Below, piece by piece: positions 1-8,448 of a DNA stretch of 64,000 nucleotides (positions within the stretch are counted from its first letter, which is position 1; each line of letters starts with the position of its first letter). The translations under genes and the position numbers were made by a program. The stretch spans positions 1 to 64,000 of the forward strand of contig CAZQSB010000001.1 in NCBI GenBank assembly GCA_964596015.1. The letters run 5' to 3'. This DNA comes from WJMD01 sp964596015 (lineage in GTDB: Bacteria; Joyebacterota; Joyebacteria; Joyebacterales; Joyebacteraceae). The notes under the pieces were generated by a model, which saw nothing but the letters and a program-made list of their open reading frames with translations, was not told the origin of the DNA and did no database searches.

Positions 1-2229
1 GTAGATGGTCAGGTCCTCGCCGTACGGAGCGTTCACGTTCAGCACCACGTCGCCCGAGGCGCCCGTCGTGCCCGAGACCGGAGCGATGCCCCAGCCGTCG
101 ATCTCGATGTAGCAGTTCGTGACCGGGTTCGAAAGCGAGTCGAGCACCGTCACCGTCACGTCGGTCGCCGTGTTGATCGGCACCGACGACGGGTCGATCG
201 TGTACGTCACCGGAACGATGACGTTCGCAGAACCCGAGTACGGCTTGTAGTTGTGCTTCCCGACCCAGACGTCCATCGTGCCGACGTTCGTCGGAGGCGT
301 CGAGATGGTGATGTCGGCGTGGCCGGTGGCGTCGGTGTACTGTGTCTCGTAGAGCTCGCCGTCCATGTAGAGACAGACGAGGGCGTTCTCCACCGCCGCG
401 CGGCTCGCGTCGGTCACGTCGATCGAGAACGTGTCGCCACCGATCGGGAAGGCGTCGGCGTACGAAGCGTAGAGATCCTGCGGCGTGTCGGTCCACGGGT
501 CGAGCGCCGGGTCGCCGAACACGGTGTAGATCTCGTAGTAGTAGCGGGTCCTGCCGCCGCCGGAGTACGCCTGGTAGACGGCCCACAGTCCCTCATTGAA
601 CATGCCGCGCGCCCATGTGTAGTCGTTTCCGAACCACGCGTCGTAGACGGCGCTCTCCATGACGTCGTCCTCGTCCCAGTAGGACGACTCGGCCGCGCCG
701 AGGAAGAGCACGCCGCCGTTCTGCGCCAGCGTCCATGTCTCCCCGAAGCAGTCGCTGGCGAACGAGCCCGTGAGGCACGCGTACGACTGAACGAACGGGA
801 GCATGTCGACGTTCGTCAGGCTCTGCACCTGCGACGCCGAGACCGGCGGCCCGTCGGCCCACGAGTTCACCGAGCCGTGGCCAGAGTACGTGAGCATCGA
901 GATGCCGCCGTTGATGTCATCGAGAACCTGCTGCGTCGTGGCCCCGGAGTAATACCAGCGCTTGTTGATCTCCGTGTAGCCGGCCGGCGTCACCCAGGTG
1001 TCGATGCAGTAGTTGTGCGTGCCCTCGGAGACCGTGTGGTTGTCGCTCGAGGCCATGAAGGTGGCCTTCTTGACCCAGTCGGTCCCGCTGGAGAGGGCGA
1101 AGCGCATGTAGTTCGTCGTCTTGTCGGTGAGAAGCGTCACCTCGGCCTCGGTGTCGCACGAGAAACGGCCGATGTAGATGTCGGGAAGCCAGTCGTCGCC
1201 CGCATCCATGCAGCCGTAGTAGAGGTTGCTCTCGGAGCCGGACGAGGAACCGGTCCATGCCGGGATCTGCCCCGTGTCACCGACCAGCAGGACGAACGTA
1301 GGAGGCGTGTCCCAGTTCGTGTAGGCGTCGAGAATGTACGCCTGGATGTTCTCCTTCGTGGGACCGCCGGGGATCTCGGAGGTCTTCACGACCGTCGTCT
1401 CATAGCCCAGACGATGCCTGAGACCGGCGAGGCTCTGGATCTCCTCGTAGAAGTCGTCGTAGACGACGATGACGTAGCCGATGGGAAGCGTCAGCGCGCG
1501 CGTCCGGAACTGGTCCGCATTCACGAAGTGCTTGCGCGCGAAGGCGTCGAAATCGGGAGAGGCGAAACGGTCGAGCCTGCGGTTCGTCTCGGCCCAGTCT
1601 CCGCCCTCGAAATCGACCGCCACCTCGATGTCGGTGAGGTACCGCACGGCGCCGGTCGCGGGGTTGTACTGCACCGGGAAGATCTCAAGCTCGACGAAGG
1701 TGTGAGCGCGCACGGTGCCGGTCTCACCGAGCGCCGCCGGGACGTCCGGCATGAAGGCGTCGGTCGAGTAGACGGCCGCATCGTAACGGAAAGCCGCGGC
1801 CTCGCGGGCGCCGGGGACCTTCTCGACGGAAGGCTGAACCGGAACGATCGCGTTGTCGATCCCGAGCGCGCCAAGCGTCGTCTCGGCGTATTGGGCGCGG
1901 ACGACACGGAGGCGGGGCGTCGCCCCGACCGGGATCTCGATGTACTCGCGGATCACCGGAAGCTGCGGCGAACCGGGCTGGATGGTGTAGTAGTAACCCG
2001 GAAGCGTCAGCTCGGCGAACGGACCTCTGTCGGTCGAGACCGTCTCGGCGAGGAGTCCGGGAATCTCTACCGCCAACCGCACGCCGGCGGCATCCGAGGC
2101 GAGGAGTTCGACGCCGGGCTCCGTCGTGGAGCTCGCCGCGCCCAGATCGATCCACCGCGCGGACGCCGACAGAGGCGCCGCGATGAGGACGACGAGGGCA
2201 AGGAACATCAGGGTTCGCACGGATCTCAT
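1..2229 (-). CDS. Gingipain-like secreted cysteine peptidase (C25 family), 3' end beyond window
   Basis: The frame runs from an ATG at 2229 (AGGAGG six bases upstream) to the window edge without a stop, giving 743 residues of an incomplete protein. Residues 1-24 form a Sec signal peptide, followed by a pro-region and then a C25 caspase-like fold. The catalytic dyad is visible: His451 in SGHGS and Cys485 in YACLTGS, in the order and spacing known for gingipains. After about residue 570 come Ig-like and carboxypeptidase-regulatory-like segments. Family members are exported extracellular proteases and usually end in a sorting tail, which would lie outside the window. It has its own promoter and a hairpin in the 5' leader. 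Peptidase assignment is strong; the substrate is unknown. Confidence 0.9.
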   Translation of the reverse strand, partial: MRSVRTLMFLALVVLIAAPLSASARWIDLGAASSTTEPGVELLASDAAGVRLAVEIPGLLAETVSTDRGPFAELTLPGYYYTIQPGSPQLPVIREYIEIPVGATPRLRVVRAQYAETTLGALGIDNAIVPVQPSVEKVPGAREAAAFRYDAAVYSTDAFMPDVPAALGETGTVRAHTFVELEIFPVQYNPATGAVRYLTDIEVAVDFEGGDWAETNRRLDRFASPDFDAFARKHFVNADQFRTRALTLPIGYVIVVYDDFYEEIQSLAGLRHRLGYETTVVKTSEIPGGPTKENIQAYILDAYTNWDTPPTFVLLVGDTGQIPAWTGSSSGSESNLYYGCMDAGDDWLPDIYIGRFSCDTEAEVTLLTDKTTNYMRFALSSGTDWVKKATFMASSDNHTVSEGTHNYCIDTWVTPAGYTEINKRWYYSGATTQQVLDDINGGISMLTYSGHGSVNSWADGPPVSASQVQSLTNVDMLPFVQSYACLTGSFASDCFGETWTLAQNGGVLFLGAAESSYWDEDDVMESAVYDAWFGNDYTWARGMFNEGLWAVYQAYSGGGRTRYYYEIYTVFGDPALDPWTDTPQDLYASYADAFPIGGDTFSIDVTDASRAAVENALVCLYMDGELYETQYTDATGHADITISTPPTNVGTMDVWVGKHNYKPYSGSANVIVPVTYTIDPSSVPINTATDVTVTVLDSLSNPVTNCYIEIDGWGIAPVSGTTGASGDVVLNVNAPYGEDLTIY

Positions 2230-2257
2230 CCGTTCCTCCTCTCGTGGTGAACGCAAA

Positions 2258-2277
2258 ATCCCCCGGAAGCGGGGGAT
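2258..2277 (-). promoter_or_regulatory. Leader hairpin with short T run, upstream of C25 peptidase
   Basis: Perfect 8-bp stem (ATCCCCCG/CGGGGGAT) with a four-base loop, followed on the minus strand by TTTTG. It sits between the promoter and the ATG, about 30 nt before the start codon, so it lies in the 5' UTR. It could be an attenuator, an mRNA-stabilising hairpin, or a terminator remnant. Confidence 0.45.
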
Positions 2278-2341
2278 CAGGCATCACCCGTCAGACAATC
2301 CCGTCAGTTGCGGGAATCGGCAACTCATGACCATTACACAG

Positions 2342-2370
2342 ATTATACCACATGGCAACGCGGCTCTCAA
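2342..2370 (-). promoter_or_regulatory. Sigma70-type promoter for the C25 peptidase gene
   Basis: TTGAGA, 17-bp spacer, perfect TATAAT on the minus strand. It lies in a locally AT-rich patch and would give a leader of about 105 nt. Confidence 0.7.
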
Positions 2371-2441
2371 GAACGCGCTGACGCGCGTCTTCGTCGTCGT
2401 TCGAAGCCGCACCGCAGAATGCACCCCGGACGGCCCATGAC

Positions 2442-2483
2442 AAGGGCCGCATCCGGGCGTTCTTCTCCCGCGATGCGGCCCTT
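2442..2483 (-). terminator. Probable terminator after fumB
   Basis: 12-bp perfect inverted repeat (AAGGGCCGCATC / GATGCGGCCCTT) with an 18-nt loop, 56 bp past the fumB stop. The T run is weak. Confidence 0.5.
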
Positions 2484-2538
2484 CTGACCGAAGCGTCGTC
2501 CGTTCGTTCGTCCCGACGCCGTTCGCCTTGTCTCGACT

Positions 2539-3126
2539 CTATTCCTTCCCGATCAGCCTCTCGTAGTTCGCGCGTGAGGTCTCCTCGATCTCGTCGTGGA
2601 GCGAGCGGCCGTGCGAGTCCATCGTCACGATGGCGGGGAAGTCCTCGACCTTGATGACCCACATGGCCTCCGGAGCGCCGAACTCCTCGAGCTTGTGCAC
2701 GTCGAGGACCTCGACGACCGACTGCGCGAGGATGGTCGCGAGGCCGCCGATGGCCGTGAGATAGACGCACCCGAACTTGTCGCACGCGGCCTGCGTACGC
2801 GCTCCCATGCCGCCCTTGCCGATGACGCCCCGCACCTTGTACTTCTCGATGACGTCGGCCTCGTACGGCTCGTCGCGGATGCTCGTCGTGGGACCGGCCG
2901 CTACGAACTCCCACTTCCCCTCGTCGTTCTTCTTCACGACGGGACCGCAGTGATAGACCATGCCGTTCTCGAGGATGTCCTTCACCTCGGGACCGTCCGT
3001 GTCGACGAGGTACTTGTGAGCGGCGTCGCGCGCGGTGATCATGACGCCCGAGATCAGTACTTCGTCGCCCGCCTTGAGCTTCCTGATGTCCTCCTCGGAG
3101 ACAGGGAGCGTGATCTTAGTAGTCAT
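2539..3126 (-). CDS. fumB: Class I fumarate hydratase, beta (C-terminal domain) subunit
   Basis: 195 residues, matching the C-terminal domain of iron-sulfur class I fumarases/tartrate dehydratases when encoded as a separate subunit. The family's central segments are visible: YHCGPV around residue 57, AAGPTTS-R around 77, and IGKGGMG around 103. With the alpha subunit it would interconvert fumarate and malate in the cytoplasm using an oxygen-sensitive [4Fe-4S] cluster. The start is fixed by GGGAGGAGGT upstream of ATG 3126, and the gene overlaps the end of the alpha subunit by 11 bp, implying translational coupling. Related ttdB-type proteins cannot be fully excluded. The symbol follows subunit naming used for two-gene class I fumarases, not E. 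coli fumB. Confidence 0.9.
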   Translation of the reverse strand: MTTKITLPVSEEDIRKLKAGDEVLISGVMITARDAAHKYLVDTDGPEVKDILENGMVYHCGPVVKKNDEGKWEFVAAGPTTSIRDEPYEADVIEKYKVRGVIGKGGMGARTQAACDKFGCVYLTAIGGLATILAQSVVEVLDVHKLEEFGAPEAMWVIKVEDFPAIVTMDSHGRSLHDEIEETSRANYERLIGKE

Positions 3127-3994
3127 ACGTGACCTCCTCCCCCGAGACGGTCATCGCGGCCTTTCTGTAGGCCCAGCAGACGTAGCTCACGGACACGAAA
3201 TAGCAGGCCGGCGCCCGGTGGAGCTTCGCCGCCTTCACTCCGAGCACCGTGGTCTTCCCGCCCAGACCCATCGGGCCCACGCCGAGTTCGTTCAGGCTCT
3301 TCTCGAGATCCTTCTCGAACCCGTCGAGCTCGGGGTCGGGGTTCGTGTCGTCCAGGTCTCTCAGGAACTGCTTCTTCGACCAGCAGAACGACGTGCAACG
3401 GTCGCCGCCAATGCAGACGCCGATCGCGCCCGGGGCGCAACCCTTCCCCTGCGCCTTGTAGACGGCGTCGACGACGCAGCGCCTGACGCCCTCGATGTCG
3501 CGTCCCGCGCCCAGCGACGCGTCGGGGAGCTTGTACTGGGCGCCCACGTTCTCCGACCCGCCGCCCTTGAGGAGCAACCGGACGCGGAGTCCGGGCTCTT
3601 CGCGGTGCGTGAACTCGATGTGCGGCGCCTCCAGCCCTGTGTTGTCGCCTGAGTTCTTCCCCGTCAGCGGGTCGACGGCGTTCGGCCGCAGGTAGTACCT
3701 GGCCGTCGCCTCTCTCGCGGCCTCGCGCGCCGCCTCCTCGATCTGGCTCTCGGAGAAGCCGGGTCCGTACTCGATGAAGAAGAGCAGCGAACCGGTGTCC
3801 TGACAGATGGGCGTCGAGTTCTCGCTGGCCTTCTTCGCATTGTCCAGCATCAGTGAGAGCGTCGCGGCCCCCGATGTTCCCTCGCCCTCGGCCTCGATGG
3901 CGGCCTCCATGGCGCGCTGCACGTCGGGCGGGAGCGTCGTCGACGCCCGACGGATCAGCTCGAGGAAGTGCTCAGTCAGCTTCGCCTTGTCCAT
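3116..3994 (-). CDS. fumA: Class I fumarate hydratase, alpha (N-terminal domain) subunit
   Basis: 292 residues from ATG 3994, which has AGGAGGGAGG just upstream; the open frame extends further upstream but through the leader hairpin. The protein carries the class I fumarase alpha signatures: ICQDTG (first cluster cysteine) near residue 66, GGGSEN, GVCIGGDRC near residue 190, and GPMGLGGKTT followed by SVSYVCWA near the C-terminus. It supplies the [4Fe-4S] ligands and forms a heterodimer with the beta subunit encoded immediately downstream. It fits a partial or reductive TCA cycle in an anaerobe. The transcript starts at a near-consensus promoter and passes a terminator-like hairpin before the start codon, so expression may be attenuated. 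Confidence 0.92.
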   Translation of the reverse strand: MDKAKLTEHFLELIRRASTTLPPDVQRAMEAAIEAEGEGTSGAATLSLMLDNAKKASENSTPICQDTGSLLFFIEYGPGFSESQIEEAAREAAREATARYYLRPNAVDPLTGKNSGDNTGLEAPHIEFTHREEPGLRVRLLLKGGGSENVGAQYKLPDASLGAGRDIEGVRRCVVDAVYKAQGKGCAPGAIGVCIGGDRCTSFCWSKKQFLRDLDDTNPDPELDGFEKDLEKSLNELGVGPMGLGGKTTVLGVKAAKLHRAPACYFVSVSYVCWAYRKAAMTVSGEEVTYDY

Positions 3995-4013
3995 GGACCT
4001 CCCTCCTGGAACG

Positions 4014-4041
4014 AAAAAACGAGCCCGACACAGCGTCGGGC
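4014..4041 (-). terminator. Terminator-like hairpin with T6, in the fumAB leader
   Basis: On the minus strand GCCCGAC-GCTGT-GTCGGGC is followed by TCG and six T. It ends 20 nt before fumA ATG. It may terminate the upstream sulfatase-fold gene, but it also lies downstream of a promoter at 4059-4087, so it is in the fumA leader. Confidence 0.75.
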
Positions 4042-4058
4042 GTTCGCGGTCGAACACG

Positions 4059-4087
4059 ATTCTACCGGGCCTGGCGCGCGGTGTCAA
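4059..4087 (-). promoter_or_regulatory. Sigma70-type promoter for fumA-fumB
   Basis: TTGACA, 17-bp spacer, TAGAAT on the minus strand. Expected transcription start is near 4052, giving a leader of about 58 nt that contains the T6 hairpin. Confidence 0.75.
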
Positions 4088-4105
4088 AACCCATTGAGCG
4101 CTGGT

Positions 4106-5545
4106 TCACCGACTCCCGCGCGCGCGCCGCTTGAGAGCGCTCCGAACGCCGCGCATGCGCCGCTCGAGTTCGAAGCGCGCGTCCTCGATCGAGGCTTCCC
4201 GAACGCGGGTCTTGACGGCATCCCTGAGCGTCGCGGCCCTCTCCGCGCCCCTGCTCTCCCCCGACAGGTCGCGCGTCTCCGCGGGGTCACGGCCGAGATC
4301 GTACAGCTCCTCGCGGTCGGCGCCCTCCCAGCTGATCAGCTTGAGGTCGCCCTCGCGCGCCGAGACGACGACGTTGAACTCGGACAGATGTTCTCTCGGG
4401 AACGGCGTCGTGAGCCCCCAGAGGGACTCGGTCAGGACCGGTCCCGCGGGGCCCGAGGCGAGAAGCCCGCCGTCGGCGTCGAGGCCGGCCAATGTGAGCA
4501 TCGTCGCCGCCAGTCGACCGTGCGAGACCCAGTCGTCGCGCGTTCCGATCGGGACGTCCGGTCCGGACACGATGAGCGGGACGCGCACGACCTCCTCGTA
4601 GAGCGAGAATGGGGCGTGGCCCAGGCGGCCGTGCTCGAAGAACTCCTCCCCATGGTCGGACGTGACGACACTCACCGTGTCGCCGCGCCCTCGGGCGGCG
4701 TCCAGAAGGGGTCCCAGCGCGCGGTCGGTGTACGCGACCGAGGCGTCGTAGAAACCCTCGAGCACCCGGCGGTCCTCCTCGGTGTGGTCGACACGCGTCG
4801 GCCCGGTCTCGGCCTCGGACGCGAGGATGAGCCCCGTCCAGCGTGAAAGGTAGGCGAGCCGCTTCCATCTGAGCGCCATCCTGTCGAACGCGTTCCGGGC
4901 GCCGAGCGCGCGGGCCCGGTCTTCGGGGGTGGAGTAGTAGTAGCCGTGAAGGTCCATGTAGTGGAGCCAGAGGAAGAAGGGTGGCTCGAGCCTGTCGAGA
5001 AGCTCGAGCGCGCGGCGGGTCACCGCTTCCCCGCGCGACGCATCGTGGAGGGACGGGTTGCCGTCTCCGAACGCGGCCACGAGGTTGTTCCACGTCGACT
5101 TCGCGTGGCGCAGGCGCGTGGTGGCCCGGCGACCGACCAGTCGCTCGGCGCGGGACACCCGGGAGCGACTCGAGCCGCTCCCGGCCGCGCGGAAGTCGTC
5201 GAAGACGTCGAAGCCGCGATCATACGAGTAGTATCGGGACAGGTAGGGATTCGAGGCGACGACCGCCGCCGTGCTGTAGCCCGCGTCGCGAAGGCGCTCC
5301 ACGAAGGTCGGCGCGCCGTCCCTGAGCCCGATGCGCTTGCCTCCGTCGAGAGCGTTCCCGCCCCGGAAGAGGACAGGGAACGAGAAGTACGTCGGGACGC
5401 CCGAGGCGACCGCGCGCGTGAACTCGAGCCCGTTCGCCGCGAGAGCGACGAGGTTGGGCGCGAGGTCCCGGCCGCCTGAGACGCGTCGGAGGCGGTCGGC
5501 CCGCATCGTATCCAGCGTCACGAGAATGATGTTCGGACGTCGCAC
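4106..5545 (-). CDS. Sulfatase/alkaline-phosphatase superfamily enzyme, lacking the formylglycine Cys
   Basis: 479 residues, GTG start with AGGAG upstream. The N-terminus PNIILVTLDTMRADRL carries the metal-binding Asp12 typical of sulfatases and phosphoglycerol or phosphoethanolamine transferases. A second metal motif, SDHGEEF, lies near residue 297, followed by a His-containing GRLGHAPFSLYEE. At the nucleophile position the protein reads SGVPT (residues 48-52) instead of C/S-X-P-S-R, so it cannot form formylglycine and probably uses Thr or Ser, as phosphotransferases of this fold do. It is the last gene of a flippase-containing cluster, so modification of a surface glycan is plausible. There is no signal peptide, and the substrate is unknown. 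Confidence 0.8.
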   Translation of the reverse strand: MRRPNIILVTLDTMRADRLRRVSGGRDLAPNLVALAANGLEFTRAVASGVPTYFSFPVLFRGGNALDGGKRIGLRDGAPTFVERLRDAGYSTAAVVASNPYLSRYYSYDRGFDVFDDFRAAGSGSSRSRVSRAERLVGRRATTRLRHAKSTWNNLVAAFGDGNPSLHDASRGEAVTRRALELLDRLEPPFFLWLHYMDLHGYYYSTPEDRARALGARNAFDRMALRWKRLAYLSRWTGLILASEAETGPTRVDHTEEDRRVLEGFYDASVAYTDRALGPLLDAARGRGDTVSVVTSDHGEEFFEHGRLGHAPFSLYEEVVRVPLIVSGPDVPIGTRDDWVSHGRLAATMLTLAGLDADGGLLASGPAGPVLTESLWGLTTPFPREHLSEFNVVVSAREGDLKLISWEGADREELYDLGRDPAETRDLSGESRGAERAATLRDAVKTRVREASIEDARFELERRMRGVRSALKRRARGSR

Positions 5546-5588
5546 TCGAACTCCTGACGGTGGGGCTCTCCGGCTCGCGGGAGCGTTC

Positions 5589-5807
5589 CTACATGTAGCC
5601 GAGGTCCGAAAGACGCTCCTTCATCTCGGCCTTCTCCGCCTCGCTGAGCTCTTCGTCCCCGGACCCCCCGGCGTCGGCCCTTCCCGACACGAGGAGACCG
5701 AGCGCGTGTGACGCGAGCTCGTCGACCGAGTCGAAGCCGAGCCTCTCCATCTCTCGCTCCAGGGCCAGATAGGTTTCTTCAGGGACCTTGACGGTGCGGT
5801 CTGCCAC
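5589..5807 (-). CDS. Small conserved protein, ribbon-helix-helix-like N-terminus and LGYM C-terminus
   Basis: 72 residues, GTG start with GGGAGG upstream. The N-terminus (RTVKVPEETYLALEREMERL) looks like a short DNA-binding or dimerising RHH segment. The C-terminus (EMKERLSDLGYM) resembles the extreme C-termini of sulfatase-fold enzymes. It lies between the flippase and the sulfatase-fold gene, starting two bases after the flippase stop, so it is co-translated with them. I infer an accessory or regulatory role for the neighbouring enzyme but cannot name a function. Confidence 0.7.
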   Translation of the reverse strand: MADRTVKVPEETYLALEREMERLGFDSVDELASHALGLLVSGRADAGGSGDEELSEAEKAEMKERLSDLGYM

Positions 5808-5809
5808 GC

Positions 5810-7360
5810 CTATCGCCTCCCACGAATGCGTCCGAGCCTCGCGGCGAGCGCGTCGAGGACCATGTGGTCCTCCTCGCTGATGCCGAGGGCCCAGGTGAGG
5901 CCGCCGACGAGGCCGGCCGACGCGACGAATGTCAGGATCGAACCGAGGATGTTACGGGGCACGGGCACGTACCGCCGGACGACGAACGCTCCCGCGAGAA
6001 CGATTCCCGCGGTGGCCAGCACCTTGAGCGTCTCCCTGCCGTAGGGCGACACGCCCAGGAGGACCCGGACCTCGATGATGCGCGCGACGTTCACGAGCAC
6101 GAACGCCGCTCCGGTGGCGAGGCCGGCGCCCGCGATGCCCATGCGCGGCACGAGCACCACGTTGAGCCCTATGCTGATCGCGGCCATCGCCAGCGTGTTC
6201 CAGACATTGTATCGCTGGTAGCCGGTCATCGCCAGACAGAGGCCGACCGAGCCGGCGCTGGCCCCGAAGCTCATGCCGGTCGCAAGAAGCGCCAGCGCGG
6301 GATAGCCGCGCACGAACTCGTCGCCGAAAACGGACAGGGTCGCGTCCCCGCCGGCGATGATCCAGGCGTAGATCGCGAGCGTCGGGATCATGATCCAGCG
6401 AGCCACCGACCGGAAGAGCGACCTCAGGAGGTCGTGTCTGCCCCGGTGAAAGACGTCGGAGATGACCGACGAGAAGATGGCGTTGAACGAGAGCAGCACG
6501 AACGTGGTGAGGCTGGCCACCAGCGCGGCGACGTTGTAGATGCCGACGTCGGCCGACGGCAGGTAGAATCCCAGAATGAGCCGGTCGCTGTGCTGCATGC
6601 CGAAGGCCATCGCGGTGTCGGCCAGCATGGCGCTCGAGTAGACGACGACGTCACGCACGGGAACCGCTTCCGGAGACGTCCCCGGACGGAAGATCCCCGA
6701 TGGACTCCTTCTCACGAACCCGATGAGCACGGACGCCGAGAAGGCGCTGGCGACGACGGCCGCTCCCACGATGCCTCTGAGCTCCCAGCCGATCATGTAG
6801 AAGACGAGGAACGCCGCGAGCCGCATCACGCGGTACGAGATGTCGCTTCCCAGTACGTCGCGCTTGACGTCCTTGAGGCCGCGAAGCGTGCCCGAGAGGA
6901 TCTTCATGATCGTGAAGGGAACGAGCATGAATGAGATCCAGACGAGCGCGTCGACGAGCCTGGGCTCCTTGAAGAACCCCACGGCGATCGGACGGCGGAG
7001 GAGGATGATCGCGGCCACGCCGAGGAGCGACGTCGCGACACCGATCCTGACCGCCAGCAGCACCGCCTTCCGGGCGGCCCCGGGACGCCCCTGGGAGACG
7101 TACATCGAGACGTAGCGGATGAGGCTGCCCTCGAATCCGAACGTCGTGATGATCGAGAACGCCTGGATCACGGTCCAGGCGAGCACGAAGACGCCGAGAA
7201 GGTCGGCGCCCAGGAGATTGGCGATGATCGCCTGCGCCGCGAAGCCGAAGATGAGGCCGAACACCTTCCCCGAGAAGGCGAACCCCGCCTCCTTCGAGAC
7301 CTTGGAGAGGTAGCTCCGGTACTCTCTCCTCTCCGCGTCGGCCGCACCGTGAAGACCCAT
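5810..7360 (-). CDS. Polysaccharide flippase (Wzx/MATE-like, oligosaccharide flippase family)
   Basis: 516 residues with about 12-14 hydrophobic helices. The first follows a short charged N-terminus (AGFAFSGKVFGLIFGFAAQ), and the LLGADLLGVF segment is typical of Wzx-like translocases that move lipid-linked oligosaccharides across the inner membrane. The C-terminus is basic and cytoplasmic. Its ATG overlaps the stop of the upstream acetyltransferase gene (TGATG), and the small downstream gene follows after two bases, so the cluster is one operon. No glycosyltransferase sits directly beside it; a second flippase with a glycosyltransferase lies at 22.5-25.2 kb. Confidence 0.88.
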   Translation of the reverse strand: MGLHGAADAERREYRSYLSKVSKEAGFAFSGKVFGLIFGFAAQAIIANLLGADLLGVFVLAWTVIQAFSIITTFGFEGSLIRYVSMYVSQGRPGAARKAVLLAVRIGVATSLLGVAAIILLRRPIAVGFFKEPRLVDALVWISFMLVPFTIMKILSGTLRGLKDVKRDVLGSDISYRVMRLAAFLVFYMIGWELRGIVGAAVVASAFSASVLIGFVRRSPSGIFRPGTSPEAVPVRDVVVYSSAMLADTAMAFGMQHSDRLILGFYLPSADVGIYNVAALVASLTTFVLLSFNAIFSSVISDVFHRGRHDLLRSLFRSVARWIMIPTLAIYAWIIAGGDATLSVFGDEFVRGYPALALLATGMSFGASAGSVGLCLAMTGYQRYNVWNTLAMAAISIGLNVVLVPRMGIAGAGLATGAAFVLVNVARIIEVRVLLGVSPYGRETLKVLATAGIVLAGAFVVRRYVPVPRNILGSILTFVASAGLVGGLTWALGISEEDHMVLDALAARLGRIRGRR

Positions 7361-8445
7361 CAGCGGCTCCCGTTCCCGGACCGGCCCGAAAGGCGGTCCC
7401 CCATCGCGCGGGCGGCGGGCCTGACTCGCCCTTCGAGGACCGCGCGCGCCCGTCCGGCGAGGTCGTCAGGATAGAGGGCGACGTCCTCATGCTCCAGTCG
7501 TCCGGTCGCCCACTCGTCCTTCCATCTCGCCGGTTGTCCCACGAAGTCGAAGCGGCGGAGGCCGCGCTCGAAAACGTCCCGAACCGCGTCCCTGAAGAGA
7601 CGGACGCCCGGAGAGAGAGACCCGGCGTCCTTCACGAACGACGTCTTCAGCGCGTAGTACGTGCCGTCGAGCTCGGCGCCGTAGAGGAACGCGAGCATCC
7701 TGCCGTTCAGCGCGACCGACCATGCCCGCAGGAGACCGGCGTCACGGAGCCTCCGGGAGACGTCGCGGTAGAACGCTTCCATTCCGCGGCCCCTGATGGA
7801 CGTCCCGACATCGTCCTTCCAGCTCTCGTCCTCGACGTCGGCGAACGCGTCGACGAGGGTGTCGGGGTCATCGTCATGAAGGCGGACGCTCACCTCGCCC
7901 GCTCGTTCGAGCTTGCGGATCTTCCGCTCCCACTCGTGAGTGACCTTCCTCGGGCGCGACGCGTAGTAGGCGTCCCAGTCGGACCGGATGTCGATGACCG
8001 GCGAAGAGCGGCCCCGCCGCGTCGCGGTCACGTACCCCGCCGCCGACGAGGCGCCGGCGACGCCGAGCCGCGTCGGCGAGCCGTGCGGCAGCCCCCGGAG
8101 CAGAAGCCGGTCGCCTCTGCGCCGGGACTCGACGAGCACCGCGGCCAGCGCGGCGCCCTCCCTGCCTGGAATCGCGATGACCTCTCCCCTGTGGGAGACG
8201 AAGTTGACGGGCGTCGTCACGACGCCGTCCCGCCGCCTGAAGAGCGGGACCACGCCGAACGGCGCAGCGTCCTCGCTCACCAGAGCCAGCTCGGGTGAAT
8301 ACTGGTCCCGGAACGCCGACGCCCACGACGTCACCCAGGGCCGGCTCGAGAACACGCCTGGACACCCACCACGCCCTGTGATCTCGTCCCATGCCTCGGC
8401 GAGGTCATCACGCTCGACGTCGCTGACGAACTCGGTCTCGATCAT
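7360..8445 (-). CDS. BioF2/CelD-like GNAT acetyltransferase
   Basis: 361 residues, the usual length for CelD/BioF2-like acetyltransferases (two tandem GNAT folds), which modify exported polysaccharides or cell-wall precursors. Visible features are the N-terminal FSSRPWVTSWASAF segment, a central helix rich in RKIRKLERAG near residue 175, and the C-terminal ALNGRMLAFLYGAELDGTYY followed by SPGVRLFRDAV, matching the acyl-CoA side of the fold. It overlaps the flippase start and begins four bases from the end of the upstream FAD oxidase gene. A role in glycan acylation is inferred from the neighbours. Confidence 0.8.
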   Translation of the reverse strand: MIETEFVSDVERDDLAEAWDEITGRGGCPGVFSSRPWVTSWASAFRDQYSPELALVSEDAAPFGVVPLFRRRDGVVTTPVNFVSHRGEVIAIPGREGAALAAVLVESRRRGDRLLLRGLPHGSPTRLGVAGASSAAGYVTATRRGRSSPVIDIRSDWDAYYASRPRKVTHEWERKIRKLERAGEVSVRLHDDDPDTLVDAFADVEDESWKDDVGTSIRGRGMEAFYRDVSRRLRDAGLLRAWSVALNGRMLAFLYGAELDGTYYALKTSFVKDAGSLSPGVRLFRDAVRDVFERGLRRFDFVGQPARWKDEWATGRLEHEDVALYPDDLAGRARAVLEGRVRPAARAMGDRLSGRSGNGSR

Positions 8446-8448
8446 GGG

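Larger units (their letters stand above)
2230..2538. other. Gene-free stretch between fumB and the C25 peptidase gene
   Basis: No credible gene. On the minus strand, in order, it holds the probable fumB terminator hairpin, a consensus-like promoter, and a leader with a second hairpin just before the peptidase start. All three are listed separately. Confidence 0.6.

Noticed and set aside
253..2250. Long open frame on the plus strand (665 codons) opposite the C25 peptidase
   Set aside because: Biased, low-complexity sequence without domains. The minus-strand frame has a signal peptide, the catalytic dyad, a ribosome site and a promoter.
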